64,000 nucleotides of DNA from Cupriavidus pampae (GCF_914271485.1 NZ_CAJZAG010000006.1:372001-436000); one strand, 5' to 3'; positions 11,818-21,011 are shown, numbered from the stretch's first letter. The notes: generated by a model not told the origin, from the letters alone. Numbers and translations: made by a program.

Positions 11818-12173
11818 TGAAAAAGCTGCTGATCTCCCTGTCCGCCCTCACGATCGCCGCTGGCTCTTCGCTGGCCATGGCGCAAGGCACCGGCGTCACG
11901 ACCGGAGCGCAAGGCGGCGCCGGTCTGACTGCCCCGGGCACGTCGGCCGGAGCTCAGGTTGGTGGTCAGGCTGGTGCCGGCACGAGCGCCACCACGCAGG
12001 GCGCGACCGACACGGGCGCGGATGCCAAGGCAGACACGAAGGCAGAGAGCAAGGCGGGCGCCAAGCATGGCAAGCACGCCAAGACCACCAAGCCCAAGAA
12101 GGGCACCGATGCCAGCCTGGGCACCAGCGCGGTGACCGGCGGCAGTACGGAGGCGGGAAGCAAGATCCAATAG
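11818..12173 (+). CDS. Small secreted Ala/Gly/Thr-rich protein of unknown function
   Basis: A 117-residue protein with a clear signal peptide (MKKLLISLSALTIAAGSSLAMA, cut likely before QGTG). The mature part is low complexity: Gly/Thr/Ala-rich, with a Lys-rich patch (residues about 68-98, AKHGKHAKTTKPKK). No domain is recognised. A good Shine-Dalgarno AAGGAG sits 9 nt before ATG 11818, and a terminator follows at 12214, so it is a monocistronic unit. Such short basic periplasmic proteins are common in Cupriavidus, with unknown roles. Confidence 0.8.
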
Positions 12174-12213
12174 CCTCCAATAGCCGCATCGTATCCGTCT
12201 GAAATCGGACAAT

Positions 12214-12244
12214 AAAAAAGGGCGCCTTCGGGCGCCCTTTTTTT
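12214..12244 (+). terminator. Rho-independent terminator
   Basis: Perfect 13-bp stem aaaaaagggcgcc with a ttcg loop and a seven-T tail; it ends the small secreted protein gene. Confidence 0.93.
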
Positions 12245-12403
12245 GCGCCCGCAATAACCGTTACCCCCGCAAGCCCCTGTAAATCCTGCATGTCATGTCA
12301 GCCTGACACCGACATCTTTGCGCGCGCCTCCGCACTACAATGCATGAAACCGGCCCGTTCCGCCTTGCGCGTGGGGGCTGCCCTCTTTACCGTGGAGACA
12401 CCG

Positions 12404-13036
12404 ATGATCCGCGTCTTGATCGCCGATGATCATGAGATCGTTCGCGCGGGTTTGCGCCAGTTTATTTCTGAGGAACCCGACATCAAGGTGACGGGCGAAG
12501 CCGCCAGCGGCGACCAGGTGATGGCGCAGTTGCGCGACAACGAGTTCGATGTGCTTGTGCTCGATATCTCCATGCCCGATCGCAATGGCATCGATGTGCT
12601 GAAGCTGATTCGGCAACGTCTGCCCAACCTGCCGGTGCTGATCCTGTCCACCTATCCGGAAGACCAGTACGCGATCAATCTGATCCGTGCCGGCGCTTCG
12701 GGATATCTGACCAAGGAAAGCGCGCCGGACGACCTCGTCAAGGCCATCCGCACGGTGGCACAGGGCCGCCGCTATGTGAGCGCGACGGTCGCCGACCTGC
12801 TGATCGGCGGCCTCGACAAGCCGACCGAGCAACCTGTACATCAGACGCTGTCCGAGCGCGAATTTCAGATTTTCTGCAAACTCTCGCGTGGGCAATCCGT
12901 GTCCGTCATCGCCGACGAACTGTTCCTGAGCGTCAAGACAGTCAGTACTTACCGCTCTCGTATCCTGGAGAAAATGGGCATGAAGACCAATGCCGACCTG
13001 ACCTATTACGCCATCAAGAACGGCCTGGTCGAATAA
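12404..13036 (+). CDS. NarL/FixJ-type response regulator
   Basis: A 210-residue response regulator. The receiver domain (about 1-120) has the acidic pocket IADDH, phospho-acceptor Asp54 (LVLDISMP) and the conserved Lys in LTKES. The LuxR-type helix-turn-helix is at about 145-205 (LSEREFQIFCKLSRGQS, then LSVKTVSTYRSRILEKMG). It should bind DNA when phosphorylated. ATG 12404 is taken because GTGGAG lies 6 nt upstream and the residue MIRVLIADDHE starts the domain. The partner is probably the CHASE3 kinase at 13523-14914, encoded convergently two genes away. Confidence 0.93.
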   Translation: MIRVLIADDHEIVRAGLRQFISEEPDIKVTGEAASGDQVMAQLRDNEFDVLVLDISMPDRNGIDVLKLIRQRLPNLPVLILSTYPEDQYAINLIRAGASGYLTKESAPDDLVKAIRTVAQGRRYVSATVADLLIGGLDKPTEQPVHQTLSEREFQIFCKLSRGQSVSVIADELFLSVKTVSTYRSRILEKMGMKTNADLTYYAIKNGLVE

Positions 13037-13098
13037 GCCGCGCAACCCCATTTCGCACTGACACCATCGCCCAGACCGTTTCCGAACCCCCCAGAGCC

Positions 13099-13506
13099 AT
13101 GCCGGAGCAAGCCGCGGCCTCTTCGCACCGATTGCTGCGAGTCCTCCTGATCGAGGACTCGCCGGTGCTGCGTGGCATGTTGCTCGAGTATCTGAACGCA
13201 TTTCCGTTCGTGGAGAGCGTGGACTGGGCCGATACGGAAAGCATGGCGGTGCGCCTCGTCAGCGAAGGCGAGTATCACGTCGTGATCTGTGACCTGCAGC
13301 TGCGCCAGGGCAACGGCATCAACGTGCTGCGCGAAATGCAGAAGGCGCATCTGCCCGGCATTCGCATCGTCTACACGAACCACGCGCAGGTCTCGATGTA
13401 CCGCCGCCAGTGCACCGAGGCCGGTGCCGACTACTTCTTCGACAAGTCTCTCGAGCTGGAGCAGGTGTTCCGGGTGATCGAGGACTACGCGACCTCGCCC
13501 CCCTGA
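13099..13506 (+). CDS. Stand-alone receiver domain protein
   Basis: A 135-residue single CheY-like receiver with no output domain. The acidic pair is in LLIEDSP, the phospho-acceptor is Asp65 (VVICDLQL), the Thr is in VYTNHA and the Lys in FFDKSLE, so phosphorylation should be possible. It lies between a full response regulator and a convergent kinase, and could act as a phosphate sink or as an allosteric partner of that kinase. The first ten residues before HRLLRVLLIED are not conserved. Spacing to the previous gene is 62 bp, so both are likely one transcript. Confidence 0.9.
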   Translation: MPEQAAASSHRLLRVLLIEDSPVLRGMLLEYLNAFPFVESVDWADTESMAVRLVSEGEYHVVICDLQLRQGNGINVLREMQKAHLPGIRIVYTNHAQVSMYRRQCTEAGADYFFDKSLELEQVFRVIEDYATSPP

Positions 13507-13522
13507 GGGCGAGCGGATCTCT

Positions 13523-14914
13523 TCAGATTTCCAGTTCTTCTTCCGGCGGTGCCAGGACGGATGTCGTCAGCGGTACCACCACACGTATCGTCACACCTTT
13601 GCCCGGCTCCGAATCGATCTGGATGGTGCCCCCCAGCGCGGTGACGCGCTGCTCCATGCCGAGCAGACCGTGATGGCCCGCCGTGCTGCCGGCGTCGAAG
13701 TCGGGCGGCAGGCCGACGCCATCGTCGCGGACCTCGAGCGTTAGCTCCTGCGGTGTGCACGCGAGCGTCACGGAGACATGCTGCGCACCGGCATATTTGC
13801 TGGCGTTGGTGAGCGACTCCTGCACGATGCGATAAAGCGCGATGGCCGCGCTGTCGCGCAGCTGCGGCACCGTTTCCGGCAGGTCGACCGTGGTCTGCCA
13901 TTCATTGCGCGCGCCGACGTCCTCGACGGTCTGGATGATCGCCTCGCGCAGCCCCAGGTTCAGCAGCACCGTGGGCCGCAGATCTTCAATCAGGCGACGC
14001 TTGATCTGGATACTCTGGTCCACATGCAGCATCACGCGCGTAATCTTGTCGCGCGCCTCGGGGTGGGTCTCCTGCACGCGCAGCCGGACCCAGTGCAGGT
14101 CCAGCTTGATCGCGGTGAGGATGGCGCCGAGTTCGTCGTGCAGTTCGCGCGCGAGCCGGGTCTTCTCGTCCTCGGTCACGCGCTGCAAGTGCGCGGCCAG
14201 CGCCGATAGCTGGCGTGTGCGCGCGCGCACCTTGCGGTCCAGCCGCGCACTCTCTTCCTCGAGCTGGATGCGCGCGGCCTCCGCCATCGTCATGCGACGC
14301 GTGTGGCCGAGTCCGACCGCGACCAGCAGCAGGATATTGATCGTGGTCAGCAGGCCGATGCCGTAGCGCGACAGTTGCAGGTCGTGCTCGGCCCCCTCGA
14401 GGTTATGCGTGACGGTGCCAGCTTCGCGCGACTGCAGATGCTCGAGTCCGCGGCGCGCGTTCTCCATGGTCTGCTTGCCGTAATCGGTGCGGATGAGGTC
14501 GAGCGCCACGTCGACATCGCGCCTGCCATAGACCAGCGTGAGCGCCATCTCGTTGATCTTGCGCGTGACGAACTGCGAGGTTTCGGCGAACAGGCGCAAT
14601 CCTTCCGGATCGTCCGCGTAGTGCTGGCGGATCCGTGCCATCAGAGTGGTGATCTTTGGCAGTGCGGCGTAATACGGCTCGAGATAACTCTCCTTGCCAG
14701 TCAGCAGAAAGCCGCGCTGGCCGGCTTCCGCATTGACCAGTTCGCCTACCAGCGCGCCCAGGTCGCTCTGTACCTGCTGCGAGCGGATCGCCTGCGTATA
14801 GCCTTCGCGCAGGCGCAGGTTGCCAGTCTCCGAAGCGATGAGCACGGCCAGCGTCAGCACGATGCCGCCGGCCAGCAGCAAGGTGTTTCTGAGGAGTAAT
14901 GAATGCTTGACCAT
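13523..14914 (-). CDS. CHASE3-domain sensor histidine kinase (HisKA_3 type)
   Basis: A 463-residue membrane kinase. TM1 is at about 10-28 and TM2 at about 186-204. Between them is a periplasmic CHASE3-like helical sensor (EAGQRGFLLTGKE at about 63-75). A coiled region leads to the HisKA_3 dimerisation domain with phospho-acceptor His259 (ARELHDELGA), and the HATPase domain follows (NASKYAG, then DDGVGLPPDF and GLLGMEQRV). This kinase type partners with NarL regulators, and one is encoded at 12404. It ends 16 bp from the lone receiver gene, in convergent orientation. ATG 14914 is chosen; the frame continues to 15001 with an unlikely basic leader. Confidence 0.92.
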   Translation of the reverse strand: MVKHSLLLRNTLLLAGGIVLTLAVLIASETGNLRLREGYTQAIRSQQVQSDLGALVGELVNAEAGQRGFLLTGKESYLEPYYAALPKITTLMARIRQHYADDPEGLRLFAETSQFVTRKINEMALTLVYGRRDVDVALDLIRTDYGKQTMENARRGLEHLQSREAGTVTHNLEGAEHDLQLSRYGIGLLTTINILLLVAVGLGHTRRMTMAEAARIQLEEESARLDRKVRARTRQLSALAAHLQRVTEDEKTRLARELHDELGAILTAIKLDLHWVRLRVQETHPEARDKITRVMLHVDQSIQIKRRLIEDLRPTVLLNLGLREAIIQTVEDVGARNEWQTTVDLPETVPQLRDSAAIALYRIVQESLTNASKYAGAQHVSVTLACTPQELTLEVRDDGVGLPPDFDAGSTAGHHGLLGMEQRVTALGGTIQIDSEPGKGVTIRVVVPLTTSVLAPPEEELEI

Positions 14915-15218
14915 GTCGTGGGATGCGAAGGATGCAGCGATGAGAACTACGAAACGAGTGCGATACCGAGTGCGATACGAGCGGCGCGGCCATGGGATCA
15001 CATCATGTTCGCGGGGTCAATCGTACCGGTCACACCGATGGCACGCACCCAGCGCCGAGCGTGGCTCGTTGTAGGACTCGGCTGACATGTGAATCGGCGC
15101 GGTTTCGGTGTTTGGTGAAGGGCACCGCCCCTACGATGAGGCTATGAGCTTGCGCACCGTGGCGCAAGCCGAAGGCGCCGAAAAGCCGGTGCACTTCGCT
15201 AACCTCGGGAGACCGGCC
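14915..15218. other. Divergent intergenic region with a tandem repeat and a hairpin
   Basis: These 304 bases separate the kinase gene from the DUF1328 gene. A 12-bp unit cgagtgcgatac occurs twice head to tail (14955-14978). A perfect 8-bp hairpin gcttgcgc / gcgcaagc lies at 15148-15169. No gene or certain promoter is seen. Confidence 0.6.
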
Positions 15219-15383
15219 ATGCTGCATTACGCACTCGTCTTTTTTGTTGTCGCCCTGATCGCGGCGATTTTTGGCTTCGGCGGTATTGCTGCCGGCGCGG
15301 TGGAAATCGCGAAGATCCTGTTCTTCATCTTCCTGGTCGTGGCCCTCGTCACCTTCGTGATGGGTCTGGTCCGCCGGAGGTAG
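15219..15383 (+). CDS. DUF1328 (YtjA-type) small membrane protein
   Basis: A 54-residue hydrophobic protein with two short membrane helices (about 3-22 and 28-48) and a basic end LVRRR. The sequence [17 protein letters not shown] and the length match the DUF1328 family. ATG 15219 gives the family's usual start (MLHYALVFF); CGGGAG lies 7-12 nt upstream. It is followed 79 bp later by a DUF883 gene. In enterobacteria such proteins respond to stress, but the role here is unknown. Confidence 0.88.
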   Translation: MLHYALVFFVVALIAAIFGFGGIAAGAVEIAKILFFIFLVVALVTFVMGLVRRR

Positions 15384-15462
15384 GGCAGCGCAACGGCACG
15401 GTGACCGTCTGCGGGGGGTCATCGTGCGTTGACAGCGTCCGAACCAAAAAGGAGTCACTCTC

Positions 15463-15891
15463 ATGCTCACGCAGAATCCGAAGGTCCGAAAGGAAATAAA
15501 TCACCTGGCCGACAGCGCGCAGAACACCGTTCGCCAGATCAAGCATTCGGCGCGCGATACGCGCGACGCCGCTCGCGATGCCGCGGCCCCGGTGTCCGAT
15601 GAAGTGCGCGCGCTGATCTCGCAGTTGCAGCAAACCATCGAGGTGCTGGCGCACGAGGGCTCCGCCGAAAGCGTGCAGGCCGGTGAACGGCTGCGTGAAC
15701 GCGCGCAGCGGCTCGCCGAGCGCGTCCGCTCGCAGACTTACGATGGTATGCACTGGGCGCGTGACCACGTCGATGCGGCCGTCGATACCGGTCGTCAGCG
15801 TGTCGTGGACTCGCCGCTGAAGGCCGTCGGTATTGCCGCGCTCGCGGGCGCGTTCATTGGCCTGCTGCTCGCCGGCCGCCGCAGCGACTGA
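15463..15891 (+). CDS. DUF883 family (ElaB/YqjD-like) membrane-anchored protein
   Basis: A 142-residue protein with an amphipathic, probably coiled-coil body and a single C-terminal membrane helix (about 118-137, AVGIAALAGAFIGLLLA) followed by GRRSD. This is the architecture of ElaB/YqjD, which anchor ribosomes to the inner membrane in Escherichia coli. AAGGAG lies upstream of ATG 15463. It is encoded next to the DUF1328 gene; both are small inner-membrane proteins of the kind induced in stress or stationary phase, which is inference from the families. Confidence 0.9.
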   Translation: MLTQNPKVRKEINHLADSAQNTVRQIKHSARDTRDAARDAAAPVSDEVRALISQLQQTIEVLAHEGSAESVQAGERLRERAQRLAERVRSQTYDGMHWARDHVDAAVDTGRQRVVDSPLKAVGIAALAGAFIGLLLAGRRSD

Positions 15892-15985
15892 TTGTCGGAC
15901 TGACCGTCGCGCACCGATTTCCGATTTACCCCCTGTTTTACCCCTGTAGCACACCCCCCTTTCCGGATATATCCCTGATCCGGCA

Positions 15986-16020
15986 GCCCGGCCACCTCAC
16001 GGTGTCCGGGCAATTTTTTT
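15986..16020 (+). terminator. Rho-independent terminator after DUF883 gene
   Basis: Stem gcccggccacc / ggtgtccgggc (one mismatch) with a tcac loop, then aa and a seven-T run. Confidence 0.85.
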
Positions 16021-16174
16021 GCGTTTTTTGCGCTAAGGGAGGAAGGGCGGCTTACGATTTGCTTTCAATTTCGGCCCGGGGCGAGCATGGGCCTTGCGCT
16101 CCCGCGGCGCAAAAAGCGCCGGCGGAGAACGATGGATGCAGCCCGGAGGCTGCGGGGCGGGTCCTGCTCCGGGC

Positions 16175-16489
16175 TTATACGCCCCAGAGCACGTTGGCCC
16201 CTTCCTTCTGGGAGACGCGCAGCATATCGAGGAACGGATAGGCGCGCTGGCCCAGGTGAAGCGGTTCTTCCTCGTGCTCGTCGTCGTCAGAGACGGACGA
16301 GTTGGCGGGATGGATCTTCTTTGCGTCCGAGACCGCGGCTTCCAGCTTCTGGATGGCGCGCGGCATTTCCTCGGTCGTGATCACCCCACGCTCACCCAGA
16401 TGCTTGCCGATGATGCCAAGCAGGGTAATGGCGAGGTCCTTCATCATGATCAGGTCCTGCGCCGCGTGGGATTTGAAGGTGATCAGCAT
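16175..16489 (-). CDS. DUF1840 family protein
   Basis: A 104-residue cytoplasmic protein with the DUF1840 start MLITFKSHAAQDLIMM and the end QREGANVLWGV-like (here SQKEGANVLWGV). The middle is acidic (SVSDDDEHEEEP). ATG 16489 is preferred because AAAGGA lies 6 nt upstream on the minus strand; the frame continues to 16531. It stands alone between the DUF883 terminator and argS, on the opposite strand to both. Function unknown. Confidence 0.88.
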   Translation of the reverse strand: MLITFKSHAAQDLIMMKDLAITLLGIIGKHLGERGVITTEEMPRAIQKLEAAVSDAKKIHPANSSVSDDDEHEEEPLHLGQRAYPFLDMLRVSQKEGANVLWGV

Positions 16490-16675
16490 GATGTGTCCTT
16501 TCTTCGAGTCACGGAAACCATGGAGTCCCATGGTGTCCTTGAGGATGCACGCATAAGCAACCGCATGATGTCAGCATAGCACCTGATAAAATTCGCCGTT
16601 TATCCGAATTCATACATGGTCGCGCGGCGCGTCGTTCACTTGACGACACGGCTGCGGGACCCAGGGCCCGACACC

Positions 16676-18481
16676 ATGCTGCCAGTTCAGACCTCCATTC
16701 TTGCCACTGCGTTCACCGACGCGGTGCGCTCGCTCGCCCCGGCCGACGCCGCGCTGCCCGCCGTCACGTTCGAGCGCCCGAAGGTCGCCGCCCACGGCGA
16801 CCTGGCCTGCAACGTCGCCATGCAGGTGGCGAAGGCCCTCAAGAGCAATCCCCGCGAGCTGGCCCAGCGCATCGTCGCGGCCGTGGAAGCGGACCCGCGC
16901 GCGCAGGCGCTCGTGGAAAAGCTCGAGATCGCCGGCCCCGGCTTTATCAACCTGCGGCTGAACGCCGTGGCGCGCGCCGAGGTGCTGCGCGCGGTGCTGG
17001 CCGAGGGCGACCGCTTTGGCGCCAAGGCGGCCGGCGCGCACGGCCAGGTGCTGGTCGAGTTCGTCTCGGCCAACCCGACCGGGCCGCTCCACGTGGGCCA
17101 CGGCCGCCAGGCCGCGCTTGGCGACGCGCTGGCCAACCTGCTGAGCTGGCAGGGCTGGGCCGTGCACCGCGAGTTCTATTACAACGACGCGGGCGTGCAG
17201 ATCCACACGCTGGCGGTTTCGGTGCAGGCCCGCGCGCGCGGCTTCAAGCCCGGTGACGCCAGCTGGCCGGAGTCCGCGTACAACGGCGACTACATCGCCG
17301 ATATCGCGGCCGACTTCCTCGCCGGCAAGACCGTCAGCGCGTCCGATGGCGAACCGGTGACCGCGTCCGGTGACGTGGAAGATATCGATTCGATCCGCAA
17401 GTTCGCGGTCACGTACCTCCGCAACGAACAGGACATCGACCTGCAGGCGTTCGGCGTGAAGTTCGATCGCTATTACCTTGAATCGTCGCTGTACAGCGAT
17501 GGCCGCGTCGAAGACGCCGTGCAGACCCTGGTCGCGAAGGGCAAGACCTACGAGAGCGAGGGTGCGCTGTGGCTGCGCACCACCGATGACGGCGACGACA
17601 AGGATCGCGTCATGAAGAAGACCGACGGCACGTACACGTACTTCGTGCCCGACGTCGCGTATCACACCACCAAGTGGGAGCGCGGCTTCCACAAGGTGAT
17701 CAACGTGCAGGGCAGCGATCACCACGGCACCATCGCGCGCGTGCGCGCCGGCCTGCAGGGTCTGGATATGGCCATTCCGCAGGGCTACCCCGACTACGTG
17801 CTGCACAAGATGGTCACCGTGATGAAGAACGGCGAGGAGGTGAAGATCTCCAAGCGCGCCGGCTCGTACGTGACCGTGCGGGACCTGATCGAATGGAGCA
17901 ACGGGGGCGACCGCACGATTCGCGGCTGCCTCGAGTCCGGCGTGGCCGACTGGCCCGGCCTGTTCACGCGCGGCCGCGACGCGGTGCGCTTCTTCCTGCT
18001 GTCGCGCAAGGCCGATACCGAGTTCGTGTTCGATGTGGACCTCGCGCTGAAGCAGAACGACGAGAACCCGGTGTATTACGTGCAGTACGCCCATGCGCGC
18101 ATCTGCTCGATCTTCGAGGCGTGGGGCGGCGCCGACTGGGTGGCGCGTCTGCCCGAACTGGCCGGCGCGGATCTGGCCGCGGTGACCGCGGCCGACGTCA
18201 GCCCGCAGGCGCTCGCGCTGGGCCGCCGTCTGGCCGAGTTCCCGGACATGCTGGCCGCCGCGGCGGGCGAGCTGGCGCCGCACGCGGTGGCGTTCTACCT
18301 GCGCGACCTCGCGGGCGACTTCCACGCGTTCTACAACGCCGACCGCGTGCTGGTGGACGACGAGGCCGTCAAGCGCGCCCGCCTGGCGATGCTCGCCGCG
18401 ACCCGTCAGGTGCTGCGCAACGGCCTGGCCGTGATCGGCGTTTCCGCGCCGCAGCGCATGGAACGCGAAGCGGTGGCCTGA
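16676..18481 (+). CDS. argS: Arginyl-tRNA synthetase
   Basis: Class I aminoacyl-tRNA synthetase of 601 residues that charges tRNA-Arg. The N-terminal Add1 tRNA-binding domain is about 1-110. The HIGH-type motif is LHVGHGR (about 140-147), the KMSKS-type motif is KISKRAG (about 388-394), and the C-terminal anticodon-binding DALR domain follows about 485-601. Between the KMSKS motif and RDAVRFF there is an extra segment of about 20 residues ([20 protein letters not shown]) compared with the shortest family members. ATG 16676 is taken because the residues upstream do not fit. The SPOR gene follows 56 bp later. Confidence 0.96.
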   Translation: MLPVQTSILATAFTDAVRSLAPADAALPAVTFERPKVAAHGDLACNVAMQVAKALKSNPRELAQRIVAAVEADPRAQALVEKLEIAGPGFINLRLNAVARAEVLRAVLAEGDRFGAKAAGAHGQVLVEFVSANPTGPLHVGHGRQAALGDALANLLSWQGWAVHREFYYNDAGVQIHTLAVSVQARARGFKPGDASWPESAYNGDYIADIAADFLAGKTVSASDGEPVTASGDVEDIDSIRKFAVTYLRNEQDIDLQAFGVKFDRYYLESSLYSDGRVEDAVQTLVAKGKTYESEGALWLRTTDDGDDKDRVMKKTDGTYTYFVPDVAYHTTKWERGFHKVINVQGSDHHGTIARVRAGLQGLDMAIPQGYPDYVLHKMVTVMKNGEEVKISKRAGSYVTVRDLIEWSNGGDRTIRGCLESGVADWPGLFTRGRDAVRFFLLSRKADTEFVFDVDLALKQNDENPVYYVQYAHARICSIFEAWGGADWVARLPELAGADLAAVTAADVSPQALALGRRLAEFPDMLAAAAGELAPHAVAFYLRDLAGDFHAFYNADRVLVDDEAVKRARLAMLAATRQVLRNGLAVIGVSAPQRMEREAVA

Positions 18482-18506
18482 GGCATGCGCGTCACCGGAC
18501 TGGCCC

Positions 18507-18512
18507 TATAAT
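18507..18512 (+). promoter_or_regulatory. Possible -10 box for the SPOR/dsbA genes
   Basis: A perfect TATAAT, rare in this GC-rich DNA, sits 25 nt before the SPOR gene start. No good -35 box is seen 16-18 nt upstream, so the promoter is only suggested. Confidence 0.35.
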
Positions 18513-18537
18513 CGCGAGCACTACCGAAGAGGACTTC

Positions 18538-19284
18538 ATGCAACAGAATGCCAAGCGTGCCCAGCGCACCCGCCGTCGCGACAGCCAACATGGCGGCACG
18601 TTCCTGGGCCTGGTGCTCGGCCTGATCGTCGGCCTGGCTATCGCGGTCGTGGTGGCCCTGTATATCACCAAGTCACCGGCGCCGTTCCAGCAGAAGGGCG
18701 GCGGCACGACCACGCCGCGTCCGAGCGAGCCGGGCAACGTCACGAGCGCGCTGCCCGCGCCGAGCCAGCCTGCGCAGCCCGCGCAGTCGGCCGACCAGGC
18801 GGACCCGAACAAGCCGCTGTGGAGCAAGACCCCGGCGAAGCCGGTGGGCCAGCCCGATGGCGCGGCCAATCCGGCCAATCCGGCCGCCCCGGCGCAGCCG
18901 CCGGTGGCCGTGACCCGTCCGTCGGAAGTGCCGGCCGCCCCGAATGGCGCGGCCTCGCGTCCGGTCACGCCCCCGCAGGCCGCGCGCCCGGCCGAGAAGC
19001 CCGTGGCCGACCCGATTGCCGAGATCGCCCAGGCTGACGCCAACAAGGTGGGCTACCTGCTGCAGGTGGGCGCGTTCCGCTCGCAGGACGATGCCGACCG
19101 TCAGAAGGCCAACCTCGCCATGCAGGGGTTCGAGGCCAAGGTGACCGACCGCGATGTCAACGGCGTGAAGATGTACCGCGTTCGATTGGGGCCGTTCAAT
19201 CGTATCGAAGACATGAACCGCGCGCGCGACCGGCTGCAGTCTTCCGGTTTCGAGGCGTCGGTGATCCGCTTTACCAAGCAGTGA
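18538..19284 (+). CDS. SPOR-domain cell-division protein, FtsN-like
   Basis: A 248-residue bitopic inner-membrane protein. Residues 1-20 are cytoplasmic and basic (KRAQRTRRRD), the membrane helix is about 22-43 (TFLGLVLGLIVGLAIAVVVALYI), a long Pro/Ala linker covers about 55-165, and a C-terminal SPOR domain covers about 170-248 (YLLQVGAFRSQDDADRQ, then YRVRLGPF). SPOR domains bind denuded septal peptidoglycan, and this layout is that of FtsN. AGAGGA lies 6 nt before ATG 18538. The argS, SPOR, dsbA gene order places it in a general housekeeping region. Confidence 0.9.
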   Translation: MQQNAKRAQRTRRRDSQHGGTFLGLVLGLIVGLAIAVVVALYITKSPAPFQQKGGGTTTPRPSEPGNVTSALPAPSQPAQPAQSADQADPNKPLWSKTPAKPVGQPDGAANPANPAAPAQPPVAVTRPSEVPAAPNGAASRPVTPPQAARPAEKPVADPIAEIAQADANKVGYLLQVGAFRSQDDADRQKANLAMQGFEAKVTDRDVNGVKMYRVRLGPFNRIEDMNRARDRLQSSGFEASVIRFTKQ

Positions 19285-19391
19285 AAGCTGCGCTTTCGGT
19301 GGAACCGGAAGCGCCCGCGCTGGTCATAAGCAGGTTGTGCACGGCAGCTCGCCGTGCACCGGACGCCTGACCGCCCTTCCAACGCAGCAAC

Positions 19392-19427
19392 GTACAAACG
19401 TACCAACGCGTATAAACGTACCAACGC
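19392..19427. repeat. Two 18-bp direct repeats before dsbA
   Basis: gtacaaacgtaccaacgc (19392-19409) is followed at once by gtataaacgtaccaacgc (19410-19427), one mismatch. They lie in the leader just upstream of dsbA. Confidence 0.85.
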
Positions 19428-19450
19428 ACCTGACCGCAAGGCCTTCCGAC

Positions 19451-20089
19451 ATGAAGAAACTCGCCGCCCTGTTTGCCACGATCGCCGCCGTGAGCGGTCT
19501 GCTGATGACCGCGCCCGCCGTTCAGGCCGCGCCGACCGAAGGCAAGGACTATCAGGTCCTGAAGGCGCCGCAGCCGGTTCCGGCCGGCAAGATCGAAGTG
19601 ACCGAGTTCTTCTGGTACGGTTGCCCGCACTGCTACGACTTCGAGCCCGAGCTCGAGGCATGGGTGCACAAGCAGGGCAAGGACGTGGTCTTCAAGCGCG
19701 TGCCGGTGGCCTTCCGCGAGGACCTGCTGGCCCACACCAAGATCTTCTACACGCTGGAGGCGCTGGGCAAGCTCGAGGCGCTGCACGGCAAGGTGTTCGA
19801 GGCGATCCACAAGGACCGCAAGCGCATGCTGAGCACCGACGAAATCGCCGATTTCATGGCCAAGAACGGCATCGACCGCAAGCAGTGGGTCGACACCTTC
19901 AACTCTTTCTCGGTGACGACCAACGCGCAGCGTGCGAACAAGATTGCCGATGCGTACAAGATCGATGGCGTGCCGACCGTGGTCGTGCAGGGCAAGTACG
20001 TGACTTCGCCGTCGATCGCTGGCACCAAGGGCGCCGCGATCCAGGCGATGGACTTCCTCGTGACCGGCGTACGCGACAAGAAGCTCTGA
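19451..20089 (+). CDS. dsbA: Thiol:disulfide interchange protein DsbA
   Basis: Periplasmic disulfide oxidoreductase of 212 residues. A signal peptide covers residues 1-26 (cut likely after VQA). The thioredoxin fold carries the active-site CPHC at 58-61, and the cis-Pro loop is GVPTV. It oxidises cysteines in exported proteins and would be recycled by DsbB, which is not in the window. ATG 19451 starts the signal peptide; the upstream frame to 19337 runs through the direct repeats and is rejected. It follows the SPOR gene by 166 bp. Confidence 0.95.
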   Translation: MKKLAALFATIAAVSGLLMTAPAVQAAPTEGKDYQVLKAPQPVPAGKIEVTEFFWYGCPHCYDFEPELEAWVHKQGKDVVFKRVPVAFREDLLAHTKIFYTLEALGKLEALHGKVFEAIHKDRKRMLSTDEIADFMAKNGIDRKQWVDTFNSFSVTTNAQRANKIADAYKIDGVPTVVVQGKYVTSPSIAGTKGAAIQAMDFLVTGVRDKKL

Positions 20090-20129
20090 AGCGCGCGGCG
20101 CTGACGAAGCCAGTCTCAACAGTTGCCAG

Positions 20130-20175
20130 GACGGCCCGGTGCACCCCCAGGTGCGCCGGGCCGTCTTGTCTTGAT
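20130..20175 (+). terminator. Probable terminator after dsbA
   Basis: Long GC-rich hairpin gacggcccggtgcacc / ggtgcgccgggccgtc with a short loop, then ttgtcttg. The T run is interrupted, so efficiency is uncertain. Confidence 0.6.
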
Positions 20176-20201
20176 ACCTCCCCAGCGCTTACAGTGAAAC
20201 G

Positions 20202-21011
20202 ATGCGACCTCTGAAAGTCTTTCTGACCGGCGCGTCGAGCGGCATCGGGCAGGCGCTTGCGCGCGAATATGCGACGCAGGGCGCCGTGCTTGGGCTGGTT
20301 GGGCGCAACGAAGCCACGCTGCGCGAGTTCGCGGGCACGTTGCCGAACCCCAATGCGGTACGCGTCTATGCAGCCGATGTCCGCGACGCGCCAGCCATGG
20401 CGCGGGCGGCGGAGGACTTTCTCGCGCATTTCGGCTGCCCCGACGTGGTGGTGGCGAGCGCGGGCATTTCGATCGGCACGCTGGCCGAGGAGCCGGCGGA
20501 CCTCGAGGTGGCACGTGCGGTCATGGATACCAACTGGTACGGCACGCTCGCGACGTTCCAGCCGTTCCTGCCCGCGATGCAGGCGCGCGCGCCCGGTGTC
20601 GGCGGCCTGCGCGGCACGCTGGTCGGGATTGCGAGTGTGGCGGGGGTGCGCGGGCTGGCGGGCGGCGGTGCCTACAGCGCGTCGAAGGCGGCGGTGGTCA
20701 AGTTGCTGGAGGCGCTGCGGCTCGAGCAGAAGTCTCACGCGATCCGTGTGGTGACGATCGCGCCCGGGTATATCCGCACCCCGATGACCGCGCACAACCC
20801 GTATCGCATGCCGTTTCTGATGGACGCCGACCGCTTTGCGCGCAAGGCCGCGCGCGTGATCGCGGCGGGCCGGCGCTATCGCGTGCTGCCGTGGCAGATG
20901 GGCATCGTCGGCTGGGCGCTGCACCTGATGCCACGTTGGCTCTACGACCGGCTGTTCGCAAAGGCCCCGCGCAAGCCTCGACAAGGCGCACGACAGGGAA
21001 CCGAGCCGTGA
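20202..21011 (+). CDS. Short-chain dehydrogenase/reductase
   Basis: A 269-residue SDR with the dinucleotide motif TGASSGIG (residues 9-16), the NAG-type motif changed to ASAGIS (about 85-90), and the catalytic YSASK with Tyr158 and Lys162. It should be an NAD(P)-dependent oxidoreductase. The C-terminal end has a hydrophobic segment MGIVGWALHLMPRWLYDRLF (about 234-253), which may contact a membrane. The stop overlaps the GTG start of the next gene by 4 nt, so the two are translated together. Substrate unknown. Confidence 0.9.
   Translation: MRPLKVFLTGASSGIGQALAREYATQGAVLGLVGRNEATLREFAGTLPNPNAVRVYAADVRDAPAMARAAEDFLAHFGCPDVVVASAGISIGTLAEEPADLEVARAVMDTNWYGTLATFQPFLPAMQARAPGVGGLRGTLVGIASVAGVRGLAGGGAYSASKAAVVKLLEALRLEQKSHAIRVVTIAPGYIRTPMTAHNPYRMPFLMDADRFARKAARVIAAGRRYRVLPWQMGIVGWALHLMPRWLYDRLFAKAPRKPRQGARQGTEP

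Noticed and set aside
16610..18325. Open frame on the minus strand opposite argS
   Set aside because: The composition is Arg/His/Val-rich with no domain, and argS motifs are on the plus strand.
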